A DNA stretch of 64,000 nucleotides from Pseudodesulfovibrio indicus (GCF_001563225.1 NZ_CP014206.1:3406001-3470000); one strand, 5' to 3'. Shown: positions 49,181 through 57,051, counted from the first letter of the stretch. Notes: generated by a model not told the origin, from the letters alone. Made by a program: numbers and translations.

Positions 49181-49211
49181 GCGGGCCGCCGGACGGTGTC
49201 AGGCGGCCCGC
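49181..49211 (+). terminator. GC-rich hairpin after the DUF169 gene
   Basis: GCGGGCCGCC (49181-49190) pairs with GGCGGCCCGC (49202-49211), strong stem but no T-run. Confidence 0.5.
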
Positions 49212-49315
49212 CTGCCGTCCGGGGGCGGATGAACAGTGCAATCGGTCATTGAAAAACCGGCCTGCATGGGGGACACTCCCCTTGCCCGGCACAATGCGGG
49301 CAGAGGAGATTATTG

Positions 49316-50194
49316 ATGAATACCGACATCGGCCGCAACGACCCCTGTCCCTGCGGGAGCGGCAAGAAATTCAAGAAATGCTGCATGGGCAAGCCCGAAG
49401 GCGCGCGCATGCTGCTGCCCCAGGCCTATCTCAAGCGGTACGGCATCCGCATCAAGACCCCGGAGCAGATCGAGGGCATACGCCGCTGCGGCGAACTGGT
49501 CATGCGCACCTTCGACGCCATCCAGGACCTGATCCGCCCCGGCACGGTCACCGAGGAAATCAACCGGGCGGTGCACGACTTCACGGTGGCGAACGGCGCG
49601 CGGCCCGCGCCCCTGCATTACAACGGGTTTCCGAAGAGCGTCTGCGTCTCGCCCAACGAGGTCGTGTGCCACGGCATTCCGGGCCCGAACGCCCTGAAAA
49701 GCGGCGACATCGTCAACGTGGACATCACCAGCGTCCTGGACGGCTACTACGCGGACTGCAACCAGACCTTCTTCGTGGGCAAACCGTCCCCGGACGCGGC
49801 CAAGATCGTGGCCGTGACCCGCGAATGCCTGCGCCTGGGGCTGGAGCAGGCCCGTCCGGGCAATACCCTGAACGACGTGGCCGGGGCCATCCAGGATTAC
49901 GCCGAAGGCCAGGGCTGCTCCGTGGTGCGCGAATACATGGGCCACGGCGTGGGCCTCGACTTCCACGAGCCGCCCCACGTCCCGCACTTCCGCTCCCGGC
50001 TGGGCAATGTTCCCCTTGCGCCGGGCATGGTCCTGACCGTCGAGCCCATGATCAACCTCGGGGCCAAGGAAGTGGACGTGCTCGACGACGACTGGACCGC
50101 CGTCACCCGCGACGGCTCCCTGTCCGCCCAGTTCGAGCAGACCATCGTCATCACCGACCACGGCTACGAGAGCCTGACTCCGTTCGAACTCTAA
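49316..50194 (+). CDS. map: Type I methionine aminopeptidase with SEC-C zinc motif
   Basis: 292 residues from ATG 49316 after GAGGAG; a TTG just before is also in frame. Residues 8-25 are a SEC-C motif ([13 protein letters not shown], Cys 11, 13, 22, 23) that binds zinc and likely docks on the ribosome. The pita-bread enzyme follows, with metal ligands in [30 protein letters not shown] and LTVEPMI, and the last Glu in FEQTIVIT. Removes initiator methionine. It is the last host gene before the integrated element. Confidence 0.95.
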   Translation: MNTDIGRNDPCPCGSGKKFKKCCMGKPEGARMLLPQAYLKRYGIRIKTPEQIEGIRRCGELVMRTFDAIQDLIRPGTVTEEINRAVHDFTVANGARPAPLHYNGFPKSVCVSPNEVVCHGIPGPNALKSGDIVNVDITSVLDGYYADCNQTFFVGKPSPDAAKIVAVTRECLRLGLEQARPGNTLNDVAGAIQDYAEGQGCSVVREYMGHGVGLDFHEPPHVPHFRSRLGNVPLAPGMVLTVEPMINLGAKEVDVLDDDWTAVTRDGSLSAQFEQTIVITDHGYESLTPFEL

Positions 50195-50222
50195 CCGCCC
50201 GCCTCTCCCTGCAAACAGACAA

Positions 50223-50254
50223 AAGGCCTTGGAGTCCTGCAACTCCAAGGCCTT
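50223..50254. terminator. Terminator next to the tRNA-Arg fragment
   Basis: AAGGCCTTGGAGT (50223-50235) pairs perfectly with ACTCCAAGGCCTT (50242-50254). The reverse strand continues TTTTGT, fitting termination of the ancestral tRNA transcript; it may also close the aminopeptidase gene. Confidence 0.8.
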
Positions 50255-50262
50255 GATCTCTC

Positions 50263-50312
50263 TGGTGCCCCCAGCGCGATTCGAACACGCGGCACCAGGA
50301 TTAGGAATCCTT
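50263..50312 (-). tRNA. tRNA-Arg(CCT) 3' fragment, attachment-site remnant
   Basis: Read on the reverse strand, the segment contains part of an anticodon stem, the loop TTCCTAA with anticodon CCT, variable loop, T-arm GCGTG-TTCGAAT-CGCGC and acceptor strand TGGGGGC-A with encoded CCA (50263-50265). Upstream of the anticodon stem the sequence turns into an unrelated AT-rich run (CAATAAAAAA), so D-arm and 5' acceptor strand are missing. This is the half left behind when an element integrates into a tRNA gene; the intact gene should be at the element's far end. 50313-50563 holds no gene. Confidence 0.85.
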
Positions 50313-50526
50313 TTTTATTGCAAATTGCTACCATTAGACTCAACCAAGAAAACTACGTGCAAGTCGATCAAAATACCTATTTAAAATACTTTTACTGCCT
50401 GTTGCCACTCATTGCAAAATCCCGCAGGCCAGTACATTGTTCTTACTGATTCGTATCCAATTCGTGACCAAAGGCGTCCCCCTCGCGACCTCAATAAAAG
50501 TCTTGCTTTTCTCGGCTGCAATCAGT

Positions 50527-50553
50527 ATGTACAACTTGTACATTTTAAGCATG
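50527..50553. promoter_or_regulatory. Palindromic operator 1 of the element
   Basis: ATGTACAACTTGTACAT (50527-50543) is a perfect palindrome around a central C. The following TTTAAGCATG keeps matching a second copy at 51122-51148: 23 of 27 positions are identical. It ends 10 bases before the GTG start of the first HTH gene. Confidence 0.65.
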
Positions 50554-50563
50554 GAATGCAAAA

Positions 50564-51103
50564 GTGGAATTCACCATTACCGACATCGAACGACTTTGCG
50601 AGATAGACCGCAACCGCCTCTACCAGTGGATGAGAGAGGGCTACATTGGGCCGTCCGTCCAAAAGGCTAGCGGGCATGGCACTAAGAACGTGTGGTCCTT
50701 CGCAGATCTCGTCCGCATACAAACTTTTCAAATGATGGTTGCTACTGGATGGAAACGAGAGGCCGCATCAAGGGTACTCAACTCACCGAGATGTTATGCA
50801 TCTCTTGGCTTATTCCCAGACAAAGCCGACATCACCTGGCACGACTCAGCGGAAGAGCAACATCGGGCTGTTACCCAACACACTGAAGGTTATCGCTTCA
50901 ACCTGGTATATTTAAAATATCTCGGTCGAAGCTTGGTGGTCTCATTTTGCACAGTAGCCGAGCATTATTCTAACGCGATAGCCATTTTGCTTAAAGCCCT
51001 TGAGAATGACCTCAGTGAAGAGAATCATCCGCACCCCCACCCCGTTGAGATGTACTCAATTGATGCTACCCCAATCGTCCTCGGGCTAGCCCAGCGGATA
51101 TAA
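50564..51103 (+). CDS. MerR-like helix-turn-helix regulator
   Basis: 179 residues with a GTG start at 50564. Residues about 1-70 fit a MerR-type winged helix (ITDIERLCEIDRNRLYQWMREGYIGPSV, then VWSFADLVRIQTFQMMVATGW). The C-terminal 100 residues (LVYLKYLGRSLVVSFCTVAEHYSNA) are not recognised. Probably the regulator that binds the two copies of the palindrome at 50527 and 51122, one in front of its own gene. Ribosome site is weak, so translation may be low. Confidence 0.7.
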   Translation: MEFTITDIERLCEIDRNRLYQWMREGYIGPSVQKASGHGTKNVWSFADLVRIQTFQMMVATGWKREAASRVLNSPRCYASLGLFPDKADITWHDSAEEQHRAVTQHTEGYRFNLVYLKYLGRSLVVSFCTVAEHYSNAIAILLKALENDLSEENHPHPHPVEMYSIDATPIVLGLAQRI

Positions 51104-51121
51104 TTTTTTTTGGCACATCTA

Positions 51122-51148
51122 ATGTACAACGTATACATTATAAGGATG
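51122..51148. promoter_or_regulatory. Palindromic operator 2 of the element
   Basis: Begins ATGTACAACGTATACAT, an imperfect palindrome, and continues TATAAGGATG. Aligned without gaps it matches operator 1 at 23 of 27 positions. Here the AAGGA part doubles as ribosome site for the gene at 51155. Confidence 0.65.
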
Positions 51149-51154
51149 CATGAC

Positions 51155-51361
51155 ATGGAAAAACGATTCTTATCGGTTCCGGAACTTGCCGACCTCCTCG
51201 GCATCTCAAGATCAACCATCTACCACCGCTGTGCCCGTGGTGCTGAAAACCCCTTCCCGATCCCGTCTAAACGTATCGGGCGACTCGTGCGCTTTGATCG
51301 CCGTGACGTGGAAGAATTCATGGGGAATAGCCGTGCAAATAGGAGCGATCACCACCACTGA
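51155..51361 (+). CDS. Small excisionase/AlpA-like DNA-binding protein
   Basis: 68 residues, ATG 51155, eight bases after TAAGGA. Almost entirely one winged helix: FLSVPELADLLGISRSTIYHRCARG, then IPSKRIGRLVRFDRRDVEEFM, the excisionase-family pattern. Could direct excision or regulate early genes. It overlaps the GTG start of the polymerase-like gene (51333) by 29 bases, so the two are translationally linked. Confidence 0.82.
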   Translation: MEKRFLSVPELADLLGISRSTIYHRCARGAENPFPIPSKRIGRLVRFDRRDVEEFMGNSRANRSDHHH

Positions 51362-52751
51362 CAGGGTTGGGCGCGACCACGAGAATCTCGAATACTCCGT
51401 GAAACTCGATGTATACCGCCTAGAGCAAAACTCGGGCGTTGGTGGTGCCATTGAAGACGTGTGGAGCCTTGTCGAAGGAGACGTGGGCAAACGAGACAGA
51501 CAGACACACCGAAGGCATCTCGCAGTCCTACTGGCAAACCTCTTCGTAGCCTGGAAAACCAAGGGCAACCCCTTTGTGGCAGTCATCCTCGGGGAGAAGT
51601 ACTACGCAAAAGGGACTCGCCTCCACTCCCTACACCTTAGACGCGCACCGATGGCTTGGGGAATCGAGCAACTTCGAATGTCTGGATTGGTCGAACATCA
51701 CCCTGGCGTCCAGTTCCAAAACATCTCCCGCTGCACCCGTATAAGGGCCACCACTGAGCTTATCGACATCTTCATCACAAACAGATTGCGCCTCATCGAT
51801 TTCTCCATCGAACGTGGAGATGTAGTCGAACTGCGGGCCAAGAAGGAGTCCTCGGACAAGGGCCAAGTCATCGACATCTCCCGAGGCTGTCTCGCAAAGC
51901 AGGCGAAGGTTTTCCGGGAACCGCTCCACAAGCTCAATGAGTTTATCGTCAAACACCATTTGCGGCTGTTCATCGACGAAGAGTCATTTATCGAGCATTT
52001 CATTAACTGCCCAGAGCACAAGAAAAAGCCTTGTTCGCCTCCAAACCCCTTGGCCGTAAAACTCCATCGAGTCTTCAACGTCACGTTCGAGTGCGGGGGA
52101 AGATTTTATGGGACCTGGGTCCAGAACATCCCCAAGGCATTGAGGCGGCACATTCGGATAAACGGCGTCCCCGTCCAAGAGATTGACTACGAGAGCCTCC
52201 ACCCCAGTTTGCTATACGCAGCGACCGGAACTAGATTGGACTTCGACCCGTATGTTCTCCCCGGGTATGGACGTGCATATCGCCCCCTCTTCAAGTTGCT
52301 CCTGCTCGTAGCAATCAACGCAGAGAATGACGAGAAGGCCATTCAGGCAACGCGAAAATCGATAAGGGATTCAGTCAAACTGCTTTCGTCATTCCGAGAC
52401 TGCCTGACCGACAAGTGGTTATATGAAGCCCTGCACGCACTCAAAAATTACCATCTCCCGATAGCCGAGCATATCGCCTCGGGGGCCGGCTCCCGCCTTC
52501 AGCGTATCGACTCTGACATGGCGGAGACGATCATGCTGGATCTCATGGAACAGGACATCCTCGCCATCCCGATACACGACTCTTTCATCGTCCAGAATAT
52601 CCATGAGTGTGAACTCTCGACAGCCATGCGGGAGTCCTCAATCCGACATGCGGGTATCCCAATCCGCACAGAATTGAAGTACCCCGAAAACAAGCCTTTT
52701 CACTCTCCCAACATGCAGTCTTCATTGGATATAAGCACTAACTATCTCTAG
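51333..52751 (+). CDS. Compact family-A DNA polymerase-like protein
   Basis: 472 residues, GTG start at 51333 with GGGGA in front. Residues 256-300 match the block before and including motif A of family-A polymerases: GRFYGTWVQNIPKALRRHI, then EIDYESLHPSLLY with Asp285. RPLFK (Arg317, Lys321) matches the R-x3-K of motif B, LQRIDSDMAETIML (389-402) resembles the MQGTAADIIKRAMI region of E. coli Pol I, and IPIHDSF (His415, Asp416) matches motif C, with Ser for the usual Glu. Motif A to B is only 32 residues, so the fingers are much reduced. The N-terminal 250 residues are not recognised; no exonuclease motif is seen. Likely element replication polymerase; the activity is inferred. Confidence 0.65.
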   Translation: MQIGAITTTDRVGRDHENLEYSVKLDVYRLEQNSGVGGAIEDVWSLVEGDVGKRDRQTHRRHLAVLLANLFVAWKTKGNPFVAVILGEKYYAKGTRLHSLHLRRAPMAWGIEQLRMSGLVEHHPGVQFQNISRCTRIRATTELIDIFITNRLRLIDFSIERGDVVELRAKKESSDKGQVIDISRGCLAKQAKVFREPLHKLNEFIVKHHLRLFIDEESFIEHFINCPEHKKKPCSPPNPLAVKLHRVFNVTFECGGRFYGTWVQNIPKALRRHIRINGVPVQEIDYESLHPSLLYAATGTRLDFDPYVLPGYGRAYRPLFKLLLLVAINAENDEKAIQATRKSIRDSVKLLSSFRDCLTDKWLYEALHALKNYHLPIAEHIASGAGSRLQRIDSDMAETIMLDLMEQDILAIPIHDSFIVQNIHECELSTAMRESSIRHAGIPIRTELKYPENKPFHSPNMQSSLDISTNYL

Positions 52752-52826
52752 TAATGGAGGGGGCGGGTGCTGGTGGTGTGGTCTTAGGGTTCCGTATTGG
52801 GTCTGAGTTTGAGACTGGAGGTTGTA

Positions 52827-53009
52827 TTGTCTAGGCAGGTGTTCACCTTGTTGGAAATTTCCAAGTTAACAAATGAAACACCCGGCACCGCTGCCGCCGA
52901 CATTCTTGGCGGGCGGCTCTGGGCGTGCCCGTTGAGCAAGACACACTTTCATGCCGCCGAGGCCGAACTCCGCAGATACATCGGTCAAGTGATTCGGAGG
53001 CAGTCATGA
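52827..53009 (+). CDS. Small hypothetical protein coupled to the next gene
   Basis: 60 residues, TTG start at 52827 chosen because GGAGG ends five bases before it; the frame is open from an earlier TTG at 52797. Its stop TGA overlaps the next start (ATGA at 53006), which argues for a real gene. Acidic/helical (FTLLEISKLTNETPGTAAADI, AEAELRRYIGQVI); no domain recognised. Confidence 0.6.
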   Translation: MSRQVFTLLEISKLTNETPGTAAADILGGRLWACPLSKTHFHAAEAELRRYIGQVIRRQS

Positions 53010-53641
53010 ATAAAACCGGAAGGCCAGAGATCTTGCGGGACTCCCACGTCCGCGACATCCAAGACCGTCTCAATCGCGGCCAACTTCATGGTTACATCGC
53101 TACCTGTTACGGGTGTAATCCCAAGACCGTGAGCCGGTTCATTCGTCGGCACCATCTTCGCCGGGACAATACTCACCTGAATGAGACACGAGACAACTTG
53201 AAGATGTTGACTGCGTACTCCCACAGGTACGCTAAACGACACTTCAAGATTCTTCGCGCTCAGAGGTTTTATGGGGTCGAGTACGAGGAACTCCTCTCGC
53301 GGTTTAATGCGCTAATCCCGGATGTACTCCGCATGTTCGTCCCCGGTTTTCTCAAGGGCGGGCAGGACAAGCCCGCGTGCCTCAGGACCTATTTCTATTC
53401 AGCGTGCCAGAACGCGGCCCAAGACTACCGCCAGGAGCTCGTGGACGAACTCGACGATCAAGGCTTTGTCTCTGAGCATGAAATCGTGCCCCCCTCGAAG
53501 AAACCAGCTACATATTCGTCCCAGTGCCATGACTGTGGGGTTGAGTGGAGTTGGTCCTGGTTCCCTCTAACTGTGCGGCGTGGCGAGTGTCCTTATTGCC
53601 ACGGCACTAATGGAAGGCGACTGATGAAACCACGAACCTAG
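53006..53641 (+). CDS. DNA-binding protein with HTH, sigma-like middle and C-terminal zinc ribbon
   Basis: 211 residues, ATG 53006. N-terminus: helix-turn-helix (LHGYIATCYGCNPKTVSRFIRRHHL). Middle: about 60 residues (EELLSRFNALIPDVLRMF, then LRTYFYSACQNAAQDYRQEL) that resemble sigma-70 region 2. C-terminus: zinc-ribbon Cys pairs CHDCG and CPYCHG. It could be an element-encoded regulator or sigma-like factor; the sigma resemblance is only by eye. Confidence 0.6.
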   Translation: MNKTGRPEILRDSHVRDIQDRLNRGQLHGYIATCYGCNPKTVSRFIRRHHLRRDNTHLNETRDNLKMLTAYSHRYAKRHFKILRAQRFYGVEYEELLSRFNALIPDVLRMFVPGFLKGGQDKPACLRTYFYSACQNAAQDYRQELVDELDDQGFVSEHEIVPPSKKPATYSSQCHDCGVEWSWSWFPLTVRRGECPYCHGTNGRRLMKPRT

Positions 53642-53698
53642 CGCAACTTGAACGGTATAAAAAAGACACCACGGCTGCATTGGTTACTGTTTGGTTCA

Positions 53699-53737
53699 TG
53701 CTTACTGAGTGAGCAGGGGGTGCTTACTGAGTGAGCA
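53699..53737. promoter_or_regulatory. Tandem palindromic operators upstream of the nuclease
   Basis: TGCTTACTGAGTGAGCA occurs at 53699-53715 and again, identical, at 53721-53737. Each copy is a near-palindrome (arms TGCTTACT/AGTGAGCA, one mismatch). Start-to-start spacing is 22 bases, two helical turns, so both would face the same side of DNA. Located 141 bases before the nuclease start. Confidence 0.65.
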
Positions 53738-53877
53738 CCCATGCCCTTCCGCCAAGGACACCCTGAAATAAAGTGCGGGTTAAGCCAGAGCCTAGGGACC
53801 CCAGACGCTTTCCTCTTCAGTGAATCTCTTCCAATCGTCGGCTTGCGTAAAATGCGCCCCATGGAATATTGGAAGTC

Positions 53878-54696
53878 ATGCCTCGACTAATTTCCATTTT
53901 CATGTGCCTGGCTCTGGCTGTTGCCCCAGCAATCGCGTGGGAAGGCACGGGAGTCATCGTTGACACCCAGGGCGTTGCCTTGGTCCAATTCCATACCATT
54001 TACGGGCTACCCATCGGCACTCCCGAGACAAACACTCTTATAGCCCGCCCCATTTACTGCCTGTCCAACAATCGAGAAACCAAGTTTGCTGATTGGGTGG
54101 CTTACAGGGTGGACGCTCAAACCGTGTCGGGGAATTCGGTCACGAAAAGGAATTGGAAGGCCGATCCAGACCTGGCCGAAGACGAAACACTTGAGCCGGA
54201 TGATTACCGGGGGGCAAGCGACAAGCTCAATACGGATCGTGGCCACCAAGCGCCGCTGGCTTCATTTAAGGGGACCGACTATTGGTATATGACCAATTAT
54301 CTCTCCAATATCACCCCACAGAAGAAGGACCTGAACCAAGGGGCATGGAAGGCTGTTGAGGACCAGGTGCGAGAGTTGGCGCTGAAACAACCTGTGTACG
54401 TCGTGACCGGCCCTCTCTACGAACGTGAGATGGAAGCCCTTCCGGGAGCAGACGAGCCGCATAGGGTGCCCTCTGGATACTGGAAAATTGTTGCTGTTCA
54501 AAACCATGGGGAGTTCCCCCTCCTCGTGACCGCCTACATCTTCGACCAAGCGACGGGGCGGAAATCCACAATCACAGAACATGTCGTAACGGTGGATGAG
54601 GTTGAACGGCGTGCTGGCTTAGATTTCTTTTGGACGCTGCCGGATGACATAGAGTCCGTAGTTGAAAGCTCTATTTCGCCTAATGTCTGGCAGTAA
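53878..54696 (+). CDS. Secreted DNA/RNA non-specific endonuclease (NUC1 family)
   Basis: 272 residues from ATG 53878; the frame also allows TTG 53869. Signal peptide about residues 1-20 (LISIFMCLALAVAPAIA). The beta-beta-alpha metal motif DRGH (120-123) in DRGHQAPLAS is intact, with SNITPQKKDLNQGAW supplying the Mg-binding Asn. Cleaves DNA and RNA in the periplasm or medium; on a phage-like element it may degrade competing DNA or provide nutrients. It follows the tandem operators. Confidence 0.88.
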   Translation: MPRLISIFMCLALAVAPAIAWEGTGVIVDTQGVALVQFHTIYGLPIGTPETNTLIARPIYCLSNNRETKFADWVAYRVDAQTVSGNSVTKRNWKADPDLAEDETLEPDDYRGASDKLNTDRGHQAPLASFKGTDYWYMTNYLSNITPQKKDLNQGAWKAVEDQVRELALKQPVYVVTGPLYEREMEALPGADEPHRVPSGYWKIVAVQNHGEFPLLVTAYIFDQATGRKSTITEHVVTVDEVERRAGLDFFWTLPDDIESVVESSISPNVWQ

Positions 54697-54709
54697 TAGG
54701 AGGTTAAAC

Positions 54710-54931
54710 GTGGCTCTTTTCAGAAACAAGAAGAACGGCAATTTATATTTCGCCCTGGACACCGTGACAAACGCGACCAACGCCCAGGACGATCAAGAAA
54801 TGGTTCTGTATCGCCCGGTCAAAAGCGAAAGATTGTTCTGCCGGGAAAGGGATGAATTCTATCAGAAATTTGAAAGCGTTGATGCTGACGAGATTGTTTG
54901 CTTGCTCGGCCCGATGAAGAGTAATTCATAG
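54710..54931 (+). CDS. Small DUF1653-like protein
   Basis: 73 residues, GTG 54710 preceded by AGGAGGT. The sequence pattern (FRNKKNGNLYFALDTVTNATN, then MVLYRP, LFCRERDEFYQKF) resembles DUF1653 proteins. Its end overlaps the end of the convergent KilA-N gene. Function unknown. Confidence 0.6.
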   Translation: MALFRNKKNGNLYFALDTVTNATNAQDDQEMVLYRPVKSERLFCRERDEFYQKFESVDADEIVCLLGPMKSNS

Positions 54932-55164
54932 AAGCTCACGCCCAAGGCGATCTGCCAGTGTGCCCAAGTGCCGCCGTGCTGACCGCGACGCTGTTCCAAA
55001 ACATGCATTTTTGCACATTTGATGGACAGGCCCGCCATCAACTCTTTTGCGTTGTCCGTCCTCAGCCACTGCGCGGGAGCCTTCTTGGCGTTACTTCCGG
55101 TCGCCTTCCACATATCCGTGAGACAAATCATCTCATCGTCGTGGAGCCGAATGTCGTGGCCCAT
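54862..55164 (-). CDS. KilA-N-domain protein, probably truncated
   Basis: 100 residues. N-terminal part fits KilA-N (LHDDEMICLTDMWKATGSNA, APAQWLRTDNAKELM, GGTWAHWQIAL), a phage DNA-binding domain. After QIAL, where homologues continue with the rest of the domain, the sequence becomes unrelated and ends antisense to the DUF1653-like gene, suggesting a deletion near 54945. Third gene of a reverse-strand unit with the HNH gene 5 bases before it. Confidence 0.72.
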   Translation of the reverse strand: MGHDIRLHDDEMICLTDMWKATGSNAKKAPAQWLRTDNAKELMAGLSIKCAKMHVLEQRRGQHGGTWAHWQIALGVSFYELLFIGPSKQTISSASTLSNF

Positions 55165-55169
55165 GATGA

Positions 55170-55910
55170 CTATGATTCCCCGGCCTCTTCAAGCAACTCC
55201 CTTTTTCTCGCTGACGCCTTCGCTTTGAGTTTGGCTGTCAGCCGTATTGTTCTTCTCAATTCTGGGGGCGCGCTGTCGTGCTTAAGCAGGCTCATAAATA
55301 AACTCTCTGTACGCGTGAATAGATCTATATTTTCGAGGGTGCAGTTTAATTTGTCACCATCAAGGAAACGTAGGCAATACCCCTCAGGCACCGGGCCATT
55401 AGCATCCTCCCAAATGGCTCTATGCTTGTGACGCTGCATCGTCTGCCCACCTCTGTATGGATTGGGTTGAGAAACCTTCAAAACTACGAATCCCGTGGTG
55501 GGACAAATACGCTCTGCCCCGATCTCTTTTGTCCAATTTAACCGCATTCCGGGCTCTCTTTCGCCGTAAAGACCATGCGATTTAACGGCCCCTTGAATCG
55601 CGAGTTCGGAACGATTCTCCCCAAATTGATCGTTAAAAGCAGCTGTGAGCGTGTGAAAGTCCATCGACCGATACCCTTCACGGAGAAACTCTTTTTGCTC
55701 TTTTGTGTACCGACTACACCTCAAATACTTAGAGGGATCGACTCTTCCCTTTCCTGTGAACCTATAATAATTGAGTAAGCTGTGAATACTCATCTCGCTT
55801 TTACGTAGCTTGTATTTAATATTAAATGCCTTCGTAAGCTGAGGTACGGTCATTGTTTTGAAGTTGTCCCGCAAAAACGCAAGCTGCTCATCCGAATAAT
55901 CCCTTGCCAC
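55170..55910 (-). CDS. HNH endonuclease, phage type
   Basis: 246 residues. Two helix-turn-helix-like repeats in the N-terminal half (YSDEQLAFLRDNFKTMTVPQ and YTKEQKEFLREGYRSMDFHT) and a C-terminal HNH core (QRHKHRAIWEDANGPVPEGY, then RFLDGDKLNCTLENIDLFTR). Homing-type or packaging nuclease. 2 bases after the 78-residue gene, 5 before KilA-N. Confidence 0.85.
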   Translation of the reverse strand: MARDYSDEQLAFLRDNFKTMTVPQLTKAFNIKYKLRKSEMSIHSLLNYYRFTGKGRVDPSKYLRCSRYTKEQKEFLREGYRSMDFHTLTAAFNDQFGENRSELAIQGAVKSHGLYGEREPGMRLNWTKEIGAERICPTTGFVVLKVSQPNPYRGGQTMQRHKHRAIWEDANGPVPEGYCLRFLDGDKLNCTLENIDLFTRTESLFMSLLKHDSAPPELRRTIRLTAKLKAKASARKRELLEEAGES

Positions 55911-55912
55911 GA

Positions 55913-56149
55913 CTATTCCCCCTCCAACATTCTCGGCAACTTCGCATTCCCCAACATATCCCGTTCAACCGCGATGTTGGCCTGAAGCACAAGGCTAGCA
56001 TTTCGGATTATCTGCTCGGCAACCCTAGTCACGGCCCAAGATCGATGTATCTCCTCGGCTAAGGCCTCTCCTTTCAGGTCTTCATCACTTAGGCGCTCGA
56101 GTTGGGCAAACAGATGGTTGTTGAGGTCGGACAGTTTGTTTAGTGCCAT
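55913..56149 (-). CDS. Small phage-type hypothetical protein
   Basis: 78 residues, ATG 56149 after AGGAGA. Helical, of the type found next to early genes in Mu-like and related prophages (LNNHLFAQLERLSDEDLKGEALAEEI). First gene of the HNH/KilA-N unit. Confidence 0.7.
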   Translation of the reverse strand: MALNKLSDLNNHLFAQLERLSDEDLKGEALAEEIHRSWAVTRVAEQIIRNASLVLQANIAVERDMLGNAKLPRMLEGE

Positions 56150-56239
56150 AACATAGTCTCCTATGGTGATTTAGAATCCGAAACATAGGAAAACAACATA
56201 ATTGTGGCAATAGGCTATATTCGCTTAGCGGGCTGCAAC

Positions 56240-56264
56240 AAAAAGCGGGAGCCGAAGCCCCCGC
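56240..56264 (-). terminator. Terminator between two reverse-strand units of the element
   Basis: GCGGG-A-GC (56245-56252) pairs with GC-C-CCCGC (56257-56264), loop CGAA; the reverse strand continues TTTTTGTTG. It separates the gene at 56292 from that at 55913. Confidence 0.7.
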
Positions 56265-56291
56265 CTTTGATTGTTGCCGAGTTATGTGTGG

Positions 56292-56543
56292 TTACTGCTC
56301 CGTGGGCGCTTCCGCCTTGCCCTGGTTGTTTATGCCCATGGCAAGCGCGGCATGGTCTATGAAGTCGGCACCGACTACCACCCTCCTTTCGGCGGCTTCA
56401 ATGGCCGTGGTAAGGTTATCAACGAACGCACAAAGGGGGATCTGCTGGTCTGAGGGCATCCACTCCAGCAAGCCCAAGAGGATGCGGAACGGGTCCAGGG
56501 ATTCTTCCATCAACTGCCGGGCAACGCTTCTTTCCTCGGTCAT
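56292..56543 (-). CDS. Hypothetical protein
   Basis: 83 residues, ATG 56543 overlapping the stop of the previous gene (ATGA) and preceded by GGAGGGGG. Helical; no domain recognised. Co-transcribed with the gene at 56540. Confidence 0.65.
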   Translation of the reverse strand: MTEERSVARQLMEESLDPFRILLGLLEWMPSDQQIPLCAFVDNLTTAIEAAERRVVVGADFIDHAALAMGINNQGKAEAPTEQ

Positions 56544-56971
56544 TGTGCGCCCCCTCCGGTCTGCTCGGGGGCAAGCTGTGAGAAGTGGTGTTGCAACTCA
56601 ACCATGCTCTTGAGTTGATCTGCATGGTACCCGCCCGCAGTGAGGACGCGCTGGACCATTCCCATGGTGTCGTTGTCCGTGATCTCCTGAGGCGGGGTGT
56701 TCGGGATCGGCGGGGTTGTCGATTTCAGAGTAAGGAGCCGTTCCGCTTCTTCCAGATCCTCGGCTGCCCCTTCCATTTCGTGACCCAGGGACCGGAGGAT
56801 TTGTTCCAGCCCGTACTCTTCGGCCAAGGCAAGAAACTCTTCCATCTTGCCGAGGGCGCACCGGATGTCGCCATAGATGACTTGCGCCCTGCAAACAACT
56901 TCCTTGGCTTCCTGGGTCACTTTAACGGGGATTACTTTTTCCGTGCCATTTGCTACAGTCTGTTCAGCCAT
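56540..56971 (-). CDS. Hypothetical protein
   Basis: 143 residues, ATG 56971 with AGGAGG eight bases before. Mostly helical, acidic (LGKMEEFLALAEEYGLEQIL, EMEGAAEDLEEAERLL), with a Pro-rich linker (TPPIPNTPPQE). Likely a phage-type accessory protein; function unknown. Confidence 0.65.
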   Translation of the reverse strand: MAEQTVANGTEKVIPVKVTQEAKEVVCRAQVIYGDIRCALGKMEEFLALAEEYGLEQILRSLGHEMEGAAEDLEEAERLLTLKSTTPPIPNTPPQEITDNDTMGMVQRVLTAGGYHADQLKSMVELQHHFSQLAPEQTGGGAQ

Positions 56972-57051
56972 TTCGTACCTCCTGTGTACGTTTGTGGTTA
57001 GGCCCGTCACAGTGCTCCACCACCTTGACGGGCCGTTTCTATGAGTCACAG

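Noticed and set aside
50263-50312. Complete tRNA gene
   Set aside because: The D-arm and the 5' acceptor strand are missing, so it is only a 3' fragment.
51110-51154. Longer N-terminus for the excisionase-like gene
   Set aside because: The extension would run through the shared operator; TAAGGA is placed correctly for ATG 51155.
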